The position numbers and the translations under genes were made by a program. Positions 15,995 through 22,020 of a stretch of 64,000 bases of DNA are shown here, in pieces. This stretch comes from Amycolatopsis umgeniensis (GTDB lineage: Bacteria; Actinomycetota; Actinomycetes; Mycobacteriales; Pseudonocardiaceae). A model generated the notes under the pieces. The model was not told the origin of the DNA. It saw only the letters and a program-made list of their open reading frames with translations, and did not search any database. The number at the start of each line of letters is the position of its first letter. Within the stretch, counting starts at the first letter, position 1. The stretch spans positions 7,564,001 through 7,628,000 of the forward strand of contig NZ_JACHMX010000001.1 of assembly GCF_014205155.1 (NCBI RefSeq). Direction: 5' to 3'.

Positions 15995-16941
15995 AACGGT
16001 GGGGCATCACGATTCCGCTGACCGGGGTGCCGCTCGCGGCGCACAAGGAGATGGTCGAGCAGTTGCCCGACCTCGGGTACACCGACGCGTGGTCGGCCGA
16101 GACGGCGGGCAACGACGCCTTCACCCCGCTGGTGCTGGCTTCGCAGTGGGCGCCGCAGCTGCGGCTGGGCACCGCGATCGTGCCGGTGTACACCCGCGGA
16201 CCCGGTCTGCTGGCGATGAGCGCGGCGACCGTCGCGGAACTGGCGCCCGGCCGGTTCGTCCTCGGCATCGGGGCGTCGTCGCCGGTGATCGTGAAGAACT
16301 GGAACGCCGCCGAGTTCGAGGCGCCGTTCGCGCGGTCCCGGGACACCCTGCGGTTCCTGCGGTCGGCGCTGGCGGGGGAGAAGGTCACCGAGGAGTACGA
16401 GACCTTCTCCGTCAGCAAGTTCCGTCTGGAGCGACCCGCCGACCCGCCGCCGTCGATCATGCTGGCCGCGCTGCGGCCGGGGATGCTGCGGCTGGCGGCG
16501 AAGGAAGCCGACGGCGCCATCACCAACTGGCTCGCCGCCTCCGACGTGCCGAAGGTGCGGGCCGAAATCGGTCCGGACGCCGAACTCGCCGCGAGGATCT
16601 TCGTCTGCCCCACCGAGGACAAGGCCGCCGCGCGCGGACTCGGCCGGATGCTCATCTCGAGTTACCTGACCGTGCCGGTGTACGCGGCCTTCCACGACTG
16701 GCTCGGCCGCGGCGAGGCGCTCGCGCCGATGCACGAGGCGTGGGCCGCGGGCGACCGGCAGAAGGCGAACCAGGTGATCCCGGACGAGGTCGTCGACGAC
16801 CTGATCGTCCACGGCAGCCTCGATTCCTGCCGCGAGCAGGTTCAGTCCTATGTGGACAACGGGCTGACGACGCCGATCATCGCGCTGCTGCCGACGGGTG
16901 AGGATCCGTTCGCGCACGTCCGGGGTCTGGCTCCGCGGTAA
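15991..16941 (+). CDS. LLM-class (F420-type) oxidoreductase
   Basis: A 316-residue TIM-barrel flavin- or F420-dependent oxidoreductase of the luciferase-like class. Recognisable segments: GYTDAWSAETAGNDAFTPL near residue 29, LRLGTAIVPVYTRGPGLLA near 57 with the cofactor-site loop, and GRFVLGIGASSPVIVKNWN near 85. F420 use is inferred from the actinobacterial subfamily, not shown. It is translationally coupled to the S9 peptidase gene by an ATGA overlap, suggesting a linked role that is not obvious. The strong palindrome at 16968-17012 follows the stop. Confidence 0.87.
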   Translation: MKRWGITIPLTGVPLAAHKEMVEQLPDLGYTDAWSAETAGNDAFTPLVLASQWAPQLRLGTAIVPVYTRGPGLLAMSAATVAELAPGRFVLGIGASSPVIVKNWNAAEFEAPFARSRDTLRFLRSALAGEKVTEEYETFSVSKFRLERPADPPPSIMLAALRPGMLRLAAKEADGAITNWLAASDVPKVRAEIGPDAELAARIFVCPTEDKAAARGLGRMLISSYLTVPVYAAFHDWLGRGEALAPMHEAWAAGDRQKANQVIPDEVVDDLIVHGSLDSCREQVQSYVDNGLTTPIIALLPTGEDPFAHVRGLAPR

Positions 16942-16967
16942 AGCCGTGACCGGTCCAATGACGCGGA

Positions 16968-17012
16968 ACTGTGTGGATTTCGGGACGTCAGATGTCCCAA
17001 AATCCACACAGT
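16968..17012. terminator. Twenty-base inverted repeat between convergent genes
   Basis: Arms 16968-16987 (ACTGTGTGGATTTCGGGACG) and 16993-17012 pair at 18 of 20 positions around a 5-base loop. It lies between the stops of the LLM gene (16941) and the minus-strand flavoprotein gene (17044), the layout of a bidirectional terminator. The AT-containing ACTGTGTGGATTT arm differs from the GAAGGG-type palindromes elsewhere in the window. Confidence 0.8.
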
Positions 17013-17043
17013 CAGGCTTCGCCACCCAACGATCACGAGCCGC

Positions 17044-18120
17044 TCACGCTCCCCGGAACATCTCCTCGTACCTGGAGACCATCATGTGCGACCCCTTGAT
17101 CTCCGCGGTCGTCGCCGCGTCCAGGATCCCCACCTCTTCGGCGTAGGTCGCACCCCCGGCGGGCCCCAGCGGGAGCGAGATCATCGGCCCGCCGGGCGTG
17201 TGGGTCCGCAGTTCGCCGCCCTCGGCCAGCGCCCGGATGTTGGCGACGACGACCTCCGCGTGGTCACCGGCCACCTTCGCCAGCTTCCCCTCCGGCAGCG
17301 CGGTGATGTCGCCGAGCGCGAACACCCGCGACTGCCCGGGAAGCCGCAGGTCGGCGGTCACCTCGACCTGACCGTTCGCCCGCCGGGCGGCGGCCAGTTC
17401 GCCGTCGAGGTACGCCGTGTGCGGCGCGCCCCCGTAGCACTGGAACCACAGGTCGGCGGTCACTTCGCCGCCGCCGGTGAGACTCGAGGTGAACGTCTTC
17501 GCCTGCCCCGGTTTCGAGACGGGCGGTTCGCTCAGCGAGGTGCCGAGCAGGAGTTCGACGCCCAGTTCGTCGAGCTGACGACGGATCTCCGCGCGGAACT
17601 CGTCCGGGAAGCCCGGCAGGATCCCCTCTGCCGGGTCGACGATCGTCACGGCCTTCTCCGGCCAAGCCGCCTTGATCTCACCGGCGAGTTCGAGGCCCAC
17701 CGGGCCCGCGCCGAGCAGCAGCACCCTCTCCGCGCCCGCGAGTTCTTCCCGGGTGGCATGGATCTTCGCCTTGGCCGAAGCGCTGTCCCGAAAATCGATC
17801 TTCGCCGGGAACGGGTACGCCACGCCGGTCGCCAGGACGACGTAGTCCGGCGTGAGCCGTTCGCCGGACGCGAGCGTGACACCGTTCTGGTCCACGCTCG
17901 TCGCACGGTCGCGGAGCACCCGTCCCCGCTCGAGAAGTCCGGCGTACGGATAGAAGAGCCGATCCGTCCACTCGGGATCGACGAGCCCGCGCAGCGCGGC
18001 GACGTGGTGGACGAAGTCCTCGCGTGGCTCGACGAGGACGACGTCGGTGGACGAGTCCAGGTCCTTGGCGACGGTGATACCGCCGTATCCCCCGCCGATG
18101 ACGGCCACGGTCGTGGTCAT
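17044..18120 (-). CDS. NDH-2/AIF-like FAD-dependent oxidoreductase
   Basis: A 358-residue two-dinucleotide-fold flavoprotein. FAD motif VAVIGGGYGGITVAKDL at the N-terminus, NAD(P) motif RVLLLGAGPVGLELAGEI near residue 145, and the late FAD motif SRVFALGDITAL near 272. The size and lack of membrane anchor resemble FSP1/AIF-like NAD(P)H:quinone oxidoreductases and short NDH-2 proteins. It is divergent from a MarR gene with a pair of inverted repeats between, so oxidative or quinone-type signals probably induce it through that regulator. The substrate is not known. Confidence 0.85.
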   Translation of the reverse strand: MTTTVAVIGGGYGGITVAKDLDSSTDVVLVEPREDFVHHVAALRGLVDPEWTDRLFYPYAGLLERGRVLRDRATSVDQNGVTLASGERLTPDYVVLATGVAYPFPAKIDFRDSASAKAKIHATREELAGAERVLLLGAGPVGLELAGEIKAAWPEKAVTIVDPAEGILPGFPDEFRAEIRRQLDELGVELLLGTSLSEPPVSKPGQAKTFTSSLTGGGEVTADLWFQCYGGAPHTAYLDGELAAARRANGQVEVTADLRLPGQSRVFALGDITALPEGKLAKVAGDHAEVVVANIRALAEGGELRTHTPGGPMISLPLGPAGGATYAEEVGILDAATTAEIKGSHMMVSRYEEMFRGA

Positions 18121-18129
18121 GAGTCCCCC

Positions 18130-18184
18130 TAGTTCGTAGTACGTAATGTTGGTACTGCGAACTACAGTAGTTCGTACTCCGAAC
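18130..18184. promoter_or_regulatory. MarR-type operators in the divergent promoter
   Basis: Two inverted repeats sharing GTTCG/CGAAC half-sites occupy the 87-base gap between the flavoprotein and MarR genes. Site 1 pairs TAGTTCGTAGTAC (18130-18142) with GTACTGCGAACTA (18152-18164), 12 of 13 positions. Site 2 is GTTCG-N5-CGAAC at 18170-18184. The AT-rich core TAGTTCGTA contrasts with the local GC content. Position and symmetry fit a MarR dimer controlling both genes. Confidence 0.75.
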
Positions 18185-18207
18185 CATCGTCAAGTAGACT
18201 CGTGCGC

Positions 18208-18633
18208 ATGACCACGGCCGAAGACCTCGGATTCGCGACGGCGCTGGTGCGGCTGTCGCATCTGGTGCAGCGGGCTTTCATCGACGTCGGCCGCTCCCAC
18301 GACCTCACGCCCCAGCAGGCGCAGCTGCTCTGCGTGCTGGCGCAGGGGGAGACGGGCGTCGGGATGACCGAGCTCGGCAAGCTGCTGAACCTGGAGAAGT
18401 CCAGTGTCACCGGCCTGGTGGACAGGGTGCAGCGGCGCGCTCTCGTCGAGCGGGTCGCGGACTCCTGCGATCGCCGCGCGCTGAAGATCACGCTGACCGA
18501 GGAGGGGCTCCGGCTCGCGAACGCCGCTCACGAAGGCGTCGTCGAGAAGCTGGAGGAGATGGCGGCCGGTCTTCCGGCCGAACAGCGTGAGGCGGTCGCG
18601 ATGGCCGCGTGGCGGATGCTGCCCGAAGACTGA
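18208..18633 (+). CDS. MarR family transcriptional regulator
   Basis: A 141-residue winged-helix dimer regulator. The DNA-binding domain is clear: LTPQQAQLLCVLAQGE, then GMTELGKLLNLEKSSVTGLVDRVQRR (split here across residues 56-81) and the wing DSCDRRALKITLTEEG. It most likely represses itself and the divergent flavoprotein gene through the inverted repeats at 18130-18184. One Cys near residue 49 and one in the wing (DSCDRR) could be redox-sensing, which would suit a quinone-oxidoreductase target, but this is speculation. ATG 18208 is preferred; GTG 18202 would add two residues. Confidence 0.9.
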   Translation: MTTAEDLGFATALVRLSHLVQRAFIDVGRSHDLTPQQAQLLCVLAQGETGVGMTELGKLLNLEKSSVTGLVDRVQRRALVERVADSCDRRALKITLTEEGLRLANAAHEGVVEKLEEMAAGLPAEQREAVAMAAWRMLPED

Positions 18634-18635
18634 CG

Positions 18636-19010
18636 TCAGTGCCAGACGGCGGCGGCGAGCAGGAGTCCCGCCGCCGCGGCGCCGATCCCGGCGGCCATCG
18701 TGACACCGACGTTCAGCACGGCGCGCGGCCGTGTTTCGTCGGTGAACAGGCGCAGCGTTTCGTACCCGAAGGTCGAGAACGTCGTGAGCCCGCCGCAGAA
18801 CCCGACGGCCAGCAGTGAGCGGATCCCGTCCGGCTGACCACCGTGCAGCGCCCAGCCGGTGAGGACCCCGAGGATCGCCGAGCCCACGATGTTGACCGCC
18901 AACGTGCCCCACGGGAAGGCGGGACCCCGCCACGCCCGCATCCGCAGGTCGGTCAGGAAACGCAGGATCGCGCCGGCGCCGCCGCCGAGCGCGACGAAGA
19001 AAACGGTCAT
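18636..19010 (-). CDS. crcB: CrcB/Fluc fluoride channel subunit (second of pair)
   Basis: A 124-residue four-helix membrane protein that exports fluoride as a dual-topology dimer. Fluc signatures are present: VALGGGAGAILRFL at the N-terminus, FPWGTLAVNIVGS near residue 33 with the conserved Asn, and GFCGGLTTFSTFGYE near 72 with the Phe-box and TTFST polar track. The paired crcB gene upstream overlaps by four bases (ATGA), the usual heterodimer arrangement in actinobacteria with opposite fixed topologies. No fluoride riboswitch was recognised upstream of the pair. Confidence 0.92.
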   Translation of the reverse strand: MTVFFVALGGGAGAILRFLTDLRMRAWRGPAFPWGTLAVNIVGSAILGVLTGWALHGGQPDGIRSLLAVGFCGGLTTFSTFGYETLRLFTDETRPRAVLNVGVTMAAGIGAAAAGLLLAAAVWH

Positions 19011-19417
19011 TTCAGCATCGCGCGGGTGATTTCGTGGCCGGCGTAGACCGCTACCAGCGCGGCGGCCACCGTGCCGAAGGCGTACGCCAACCCGGTGAAC
19101 GGATGCCCGGTCGTCACAAGATCGAGTGAGTCCGTCGCGTAGGTCGAAAACGTGGTGTAGCCGCCCAAAATCCCGACCCCGAGGAACGGTCGCAGCAGCC
19201 GGTGCGGATCGGCAGCCGCGGTCAGCGCCGCCATCAGGACGCCGATCAGCAGACAGCCGGAAACGTTGGTGGCGAAGGTCGAAAGCGCGAATTCGCCGCG
19301 GGAGTGGGGGACTGCGACCGACAGCCCGTAGCGGGCGAGGCTGCCCAGCGCGCCACCCGTGCCGACGGCCGCGAGCACGTCCCATCGCGGTCGCGGGACG
19401 AATGCCGGTTCAGCCAT
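19007..19417 (-). CDS. crcB: CrcB/Fluc fluoride channel subunit (first of pair)
   Basis: A 136-residue partner of the downstream CrcB. Motifs: AVGTGGALGSLARYGLSV near residue 17, STFATNVSGCLLIGVL near 45 with the conserved Asn, and GILGGYTTFSTYATDSLDL near 82. ATG 19417 is chosen since the open frame continues far upstream without CrcB-like sequence and the N-terminus MAEPAFVPRPRW suits the family. Divergent from the 43-residue peptide gene across 172 bases. Confidence 0.92.
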   Translation of the reverse strand: MAEPAFVPRPRWDVLAAVGTGGALGSLARYGLSVAVPHSRGEFALSTFATNVSGCLLIGVLMAALTAAADPHRLLRPFLGVGILGGYTTFSTYATDSLDLVTTGHPFTGLAYAFGTVAAALVAVYAGHEITRAMLK

Positions 19418-19589
19418 GGATACGAGCTTAGAACCGCTGTCCGGGTGAACTCGCGCCACGGTGTCGAAGATCGCTCCGGAGGTCGTTTTTCCCTGCTGGG
19501 CGGTGAATTTTCCGCAAACGTGTCGTAGGCTTGGCGACGCTCCAGGCCGATTTTCGGTCCGTCCGCTCGTCTGAGAAAAAGGTGGCAGG

Positions 19590-19721
19590 ATGGCACAGGA
19601 ACAGTCAGGTACGCAGGCTCCCGACAGCGGTTTGCTGCTGGAGGTCGAAAAGATCCCGACCGCGGTGGACCGCGGGAAGGCCAACGGCGCGGCCGCCGAC
19701 AACGACGGCAACGACGGCTGA
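19590..19721 (+). CDS. 43-residue peptide, candidate RiPP precursor
   Basis: A short open frame: an N-terminal half MAQEQSGTQAPDSGLLLEVE with an LLLEVEKIP patch that could be a recognition helix or strand, then a tail rich in Asp, Asn and Gly (ANGAAADNDGNDG). It has a good ribosome site (AAGGTGG, about 5 bases before the ATG), and its TGA is followed with zero spacing by the GTG of a JmjC/cupin oxygenase gene, so the two should be translationally coupled. No Cys, Ser- or Thr-rich core, so it is not a lanthipeptide type. The D/N-rich tail is a plausible substrate for beta-hydroxylation. Function is inferred from context only. Confidence 0.6.
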   Translation: MAQEQSGTQAPDSGLLLEVEKIPTAVDRGKANGAAADNDGNDG

Positions 19722-20903
19722 GTGCCCGAAACGCCGACGCTGGCTGACCTCGTGGCTCCGCTCGGGGTCAGCCAGTTCTTCCAAGACGTCCAGGGCGAGA
19801 CCTACCGCCGTTTCGAAGGCCGCGCGGGCCGGTTCGCCGACCTGTTGCCGTGGCCGGCGCTGAACGCGATCCTCCGGCAGCATCGCCTGGAGTTCCCGCG
19901 GCTGCGGCTGGCGCTCGATGGGACTCCGGTGCCCATGGAGAGCTACACCGATCTCGTCCCCACCCGCCGCAGTGGCACCGTCCCCCGTCTGCAGGCCGCC
20001 CCGTTCACGGAGCACCTCCGCGACGGCGCGACGATGGTGCTCGACGCCATCCAGGAACTCAGCGACCCGATCGGCGATCTCGCCAGGAGCCTCGAACACG
20101 ACCTCCGCGAGAGCGTCCAGGTCAATCTGTACGCGGGCTGGGGCGTGACGCACGGCTTCGACGTGCACTGGGACGACCACGACGCGTTCATCATCCAGGT
20201 CGCCGGCCGCAAACGCTGGCGGATGCACGGTCCGACCAGGCCCGCTCCGCTGCACCGCGACGTCGAGCAGCCCGAGCGCCCCGGTGAGCCCATCGACGAC
20301 TTCATCCTCGAAGACGGCGACGTCCTCTATGTCCCGCGCGGGCATTGGCACGACGTCACCGCGGTGGGGGAGATGTCGCTGCACCTCACGCTCGGTTTCA
20401 GCCCGGCGACCGGGATCGACCTGGTGTCGTGGCTCGCCGACAAGCTGCGGGCGAGCACCGTGTTCCGCCAGGACCTCCCGAGGTTCGGGACGGATGAGGA
20501 GCGCGCGGCCCGCGCCGACGCCCTGCGTGCGGAGCTGGAAGCCACGCTGACCACCGACGTCGTCGGCCGGTTCCTCGCCGAGCGCGACTCGGCGGCTCCG
20601 GCGCACCCGCGGGTCGGGCTGCCGTGGGCGGCGACCCCCGGCCTGCTCCCGGACGGCGACGAGACCGAGGTCCGGTTCCTCGTCCCGAGGGCGGTGCTCG
20701 AGGAAGGCGACGGCAGGGTGACCCTGCTCGCGGACGGGAAACGGTTCGTCTTCGCGGACGCCGCGGCCCCGCTGCTGAAGGCGTTGCTCGACGGCAGCCC
20801 GCAGGCGGTCAAGCGACTCGCCGAGCTGTCCGAACTCGATCGGGGGACCGTTCGCGCCTTCCTTGGCGAGCTCACCACGCAGGGGCTTCTCTCCATCGGC
20901 TGA
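19722..20903 (+). CDS. JmjC/cupin-4 Fe(II)/2-oxoglutarate oxygenase with C-terminal winged-helix-like domain
   Basis: A 393-residue putative hydroxylase. The double-stranded beta-helix core carries THGFDVHWDDHDAF (Fe ligands H149 and D151), GRKRWRMHGP (2-oxoglutarate-type Lys near 164) and LYVPRGHWHDV (distal His near 208-210). This is the ROXA/NO66-like cupin-4 family, whose known members hydroxylate His or Arg in ribosomal proteins. The C-terminal 80 residues, from EVRFLVPRAVLEE on, look like a small winged-helix domain ending ELTTQGLLSIG; that may be the ROX winged helix or a PqqD/RRE-like peptide-binding domain. It starts immediately after the stop of the 43-residue peptide gene. Confidence 0.85.
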   Translation: MPETPTLADLVAPLGVSQFFQDVQGETYRRFEGRAGRFADLLPWPALNAILRQHRLEFPRLRLALDGTPVPMESYTDLVPTRRSGTVPRLQAAPFTEHLRDGATMVLDAIQELSDPIGDLARSLEHDLRESVQVNLYAGWGVTHGFDVHWDDHDAFIIQVAGRKRWRMHGPTRPAPLHRDVEQPERPGEPIDDFILEDGDVLYVPRGHWHDVTAVGEMSLHLTLGFSPATGIDLVSWLADKLRASTVFRQDLPRFGTDEERAARADALRAELEATLTTDVVGRFLAERDSAAPAHPRVGLPWAATPGLLPDGDETEVRFLVPRAVLEEGDGRVTLLADGKRFVFADAAAPLLKALLDGSPQAVKRLAELSELDRGTVRAFLGELTTQGLLSIG

Positions 20904-20945
20904 ACGTCACAGGAGACGAGAAGTGTGAAGGAGGCTAGGACAGGG

Positions 20946-20964
20946 TAAGCTAAGGCATGCCTAA
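20946..20964. promoter_or_regulatory. IdeR/DmdR-type iron box
   Basis: TAAGCTAAGGCATGCCTAA lies 24 bases before the ATG of the sucrase/ferredoxin-like gene and agrees with the DtxR/IdeR consensus TWAGGTWAGSCTWACCTWA at about 15 of 19 positions; a further TAAGGTAAGG run follows directly. It should make the gene iron-repressed. The alignment was done by eye. Confidence 0.7.
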
Positions 20965-20988
20965 GGTAAGGTCCGGAGAGGTCAGCCG

Positions 20989-21951
20989 ATGACCGCTCAG
21001 CTCTCGGACACCCCATCGCCGGACAGCTCGGCGCCGCCCGCCGCGTTGCCGGGCTGCGCCACGGTCGCGCGCATGCTGGGCGCGAGCCCCGCCGGCACCG
21101 CGGCCGACATGCGCTGCTGGCTGCTCATCGAGCAGCCGGGCCCCTGGCCCGCGGACGCGCTGGAAAACGTCCTCGACGAGGCCTTCCCCGCCGAACGCCG
21201 TGAGCTGCTCGAGAATCTGAGACGATCCCGCGGGCTCCGTCCCCTGCTGATCCGCCGTCCCGGCAAGCACCAGCGAGACCCGGATCGCCCCCGCGCCGTG
21301 TACGTCGGCGGGGGCGAACCGGGCAACCGCTGGATGGAACGCCTGGAGATCCGCGACACGAGCGAGCTGGCCGCGCTGGATCTCGAAGCGGTCGCGAACG
21401 GCGTCGGCGGACTCGGCACGCGAGTGGACGGGCCGCTGTTCCTGGTCTGCACGCACGGCACCAAGGACATGTGCTGCGCGGTGCTCGGCCGCCCGCTGGC
21501 CTCGGCGCTCAACGCGAACCATCCCGGCCGGTCCTGGGAGGTCAGCCATGTCGGCGGCGACCGCTGGGCGGGCAACCTCCTCGTGGTCCCCGACGGATTC
21601 CTGCACGGTCAGCTCAATCCGGCCGAGGCGGCGCTGGTCGCCAAGGCCGCGCTGCGCGGGCAGGTCGAACCGGAGCAACTCCGCGGCCGCACCTCCGCCA
21701 GGACGGCGTGGGCGCAGTTCGCGGAGATCGCGCTCCGGCGTCAGCTGGATCTGTCCGGATTGGACGACGTGCTCGCCGTCCAGGAGGAGCCGCTGCTCGA
21801 ATCCGACGCGCGGGTGGTCACCGTGCGCGGCGGCGAGGACTACTACTCCGTGACCGTGCGCCGCCGGTCGGCGACGCCGCGCGGGGACAGCCGGTGCGCG
21901 GGCCTCATCCAGCCCGCCGGGTACGTCACGGACAACATCACCAAGCTCTGA
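20989..21951 (+). CDS. Sucrase/ferredoxin-like (thioredoxin-fold 2Fe-2S) protein
   Basis: A 320-residue cytosolic protein of the sucrase/ferredoxin-like family, a thioredoxin-fold ferredoxin relative despite the historic name. The N-terminal part has GTAADMRCWLLIEQPGPW; the ferredoxin-like domain has FLVCTHGTKDMCCAVLGRPL near residue 152 with three cysteines, then SHVGGDRWAGNLLVVPDG; another Cys is near the C-terminus (SRCAGLIQPAGY). These suit a 2Fe-2S cluster. An iron box precedes the gene, and GGAGAGG gives the ribosome site. A role in iron-starvation redox chemistry, such as siderophore-iron reduction, is inferred and not proven. Confidence 0.82.
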   Translation: MTAQLSDTPSPDSSAPPAALPGCATVARMLGASPAGTAADMRCWLLIEQPGPWPADALENVLDEAFPAERRELLENLRRSRGLRPLLIRRPGKHQRDPDRPRAVYVGGGEPGNRWMERLEIRDTSELAALDLEAVANGVGGLGTRVDGPLFLVCTHGTKDMCCAVLGRPLASALNANHPGRSWEVSHVGGDRWAGNLLVVPDGFLHGQLNPAEAALVAKAALRGQVEPEQLRGRTSARTAWAQFAEIALRRQLDLSGLDDVLAVQEEPLLESDARVVTVRGGEDYYSVTVRRRSATPRGDSRCAGLIQPAGYVTDNITKL

Positions 21952-21972
21952 CCTCGCGAAGATCACCCGCGC

Positions 21973-21988
21973 TCGAACACCTGTTTGA
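21973..21988. promoter_or_regulatory. LexA SOS box 1
   Basis: TCGAACACCTGTTTGA is one base away from the actinobacterial SOS box form TCGAACACATGTTTGA. Its centre lies about 40 bases before the GTG of the radical SAM gene. Together with a second box it suggests DNA-damage induction. Confidence 0.8.
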
Positions 21989-21996
21989 CACCTGTC

Positions 21997-22012
21997 TAGA
22001 ACATGTGTTCGA
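21997..22012. promoter_or_regulatory. LexA SOS box 2
   Basis: TAGAACATGTGTTCGA matches the GAAC-N4-GTTC LexA core with one outer mismatch. It is centred 24 bases after box 1 and only 8 bases separate it from the GTG start at 22021, so a leaderless transcript would have the two boxes near -40 and -16. Confidence 0.78.
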
Positions 22013-22020
22013 CTGGCCGA

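Noticed and set aside
19590..19721. Lanthipeptide or thiopeptide precursor
   Set aside because: The peptide has no Cys and few Ser/Thr, and no LanB/LanM/YcaO gene is adjacent; the JmjC neighbour suggests another chemistry.
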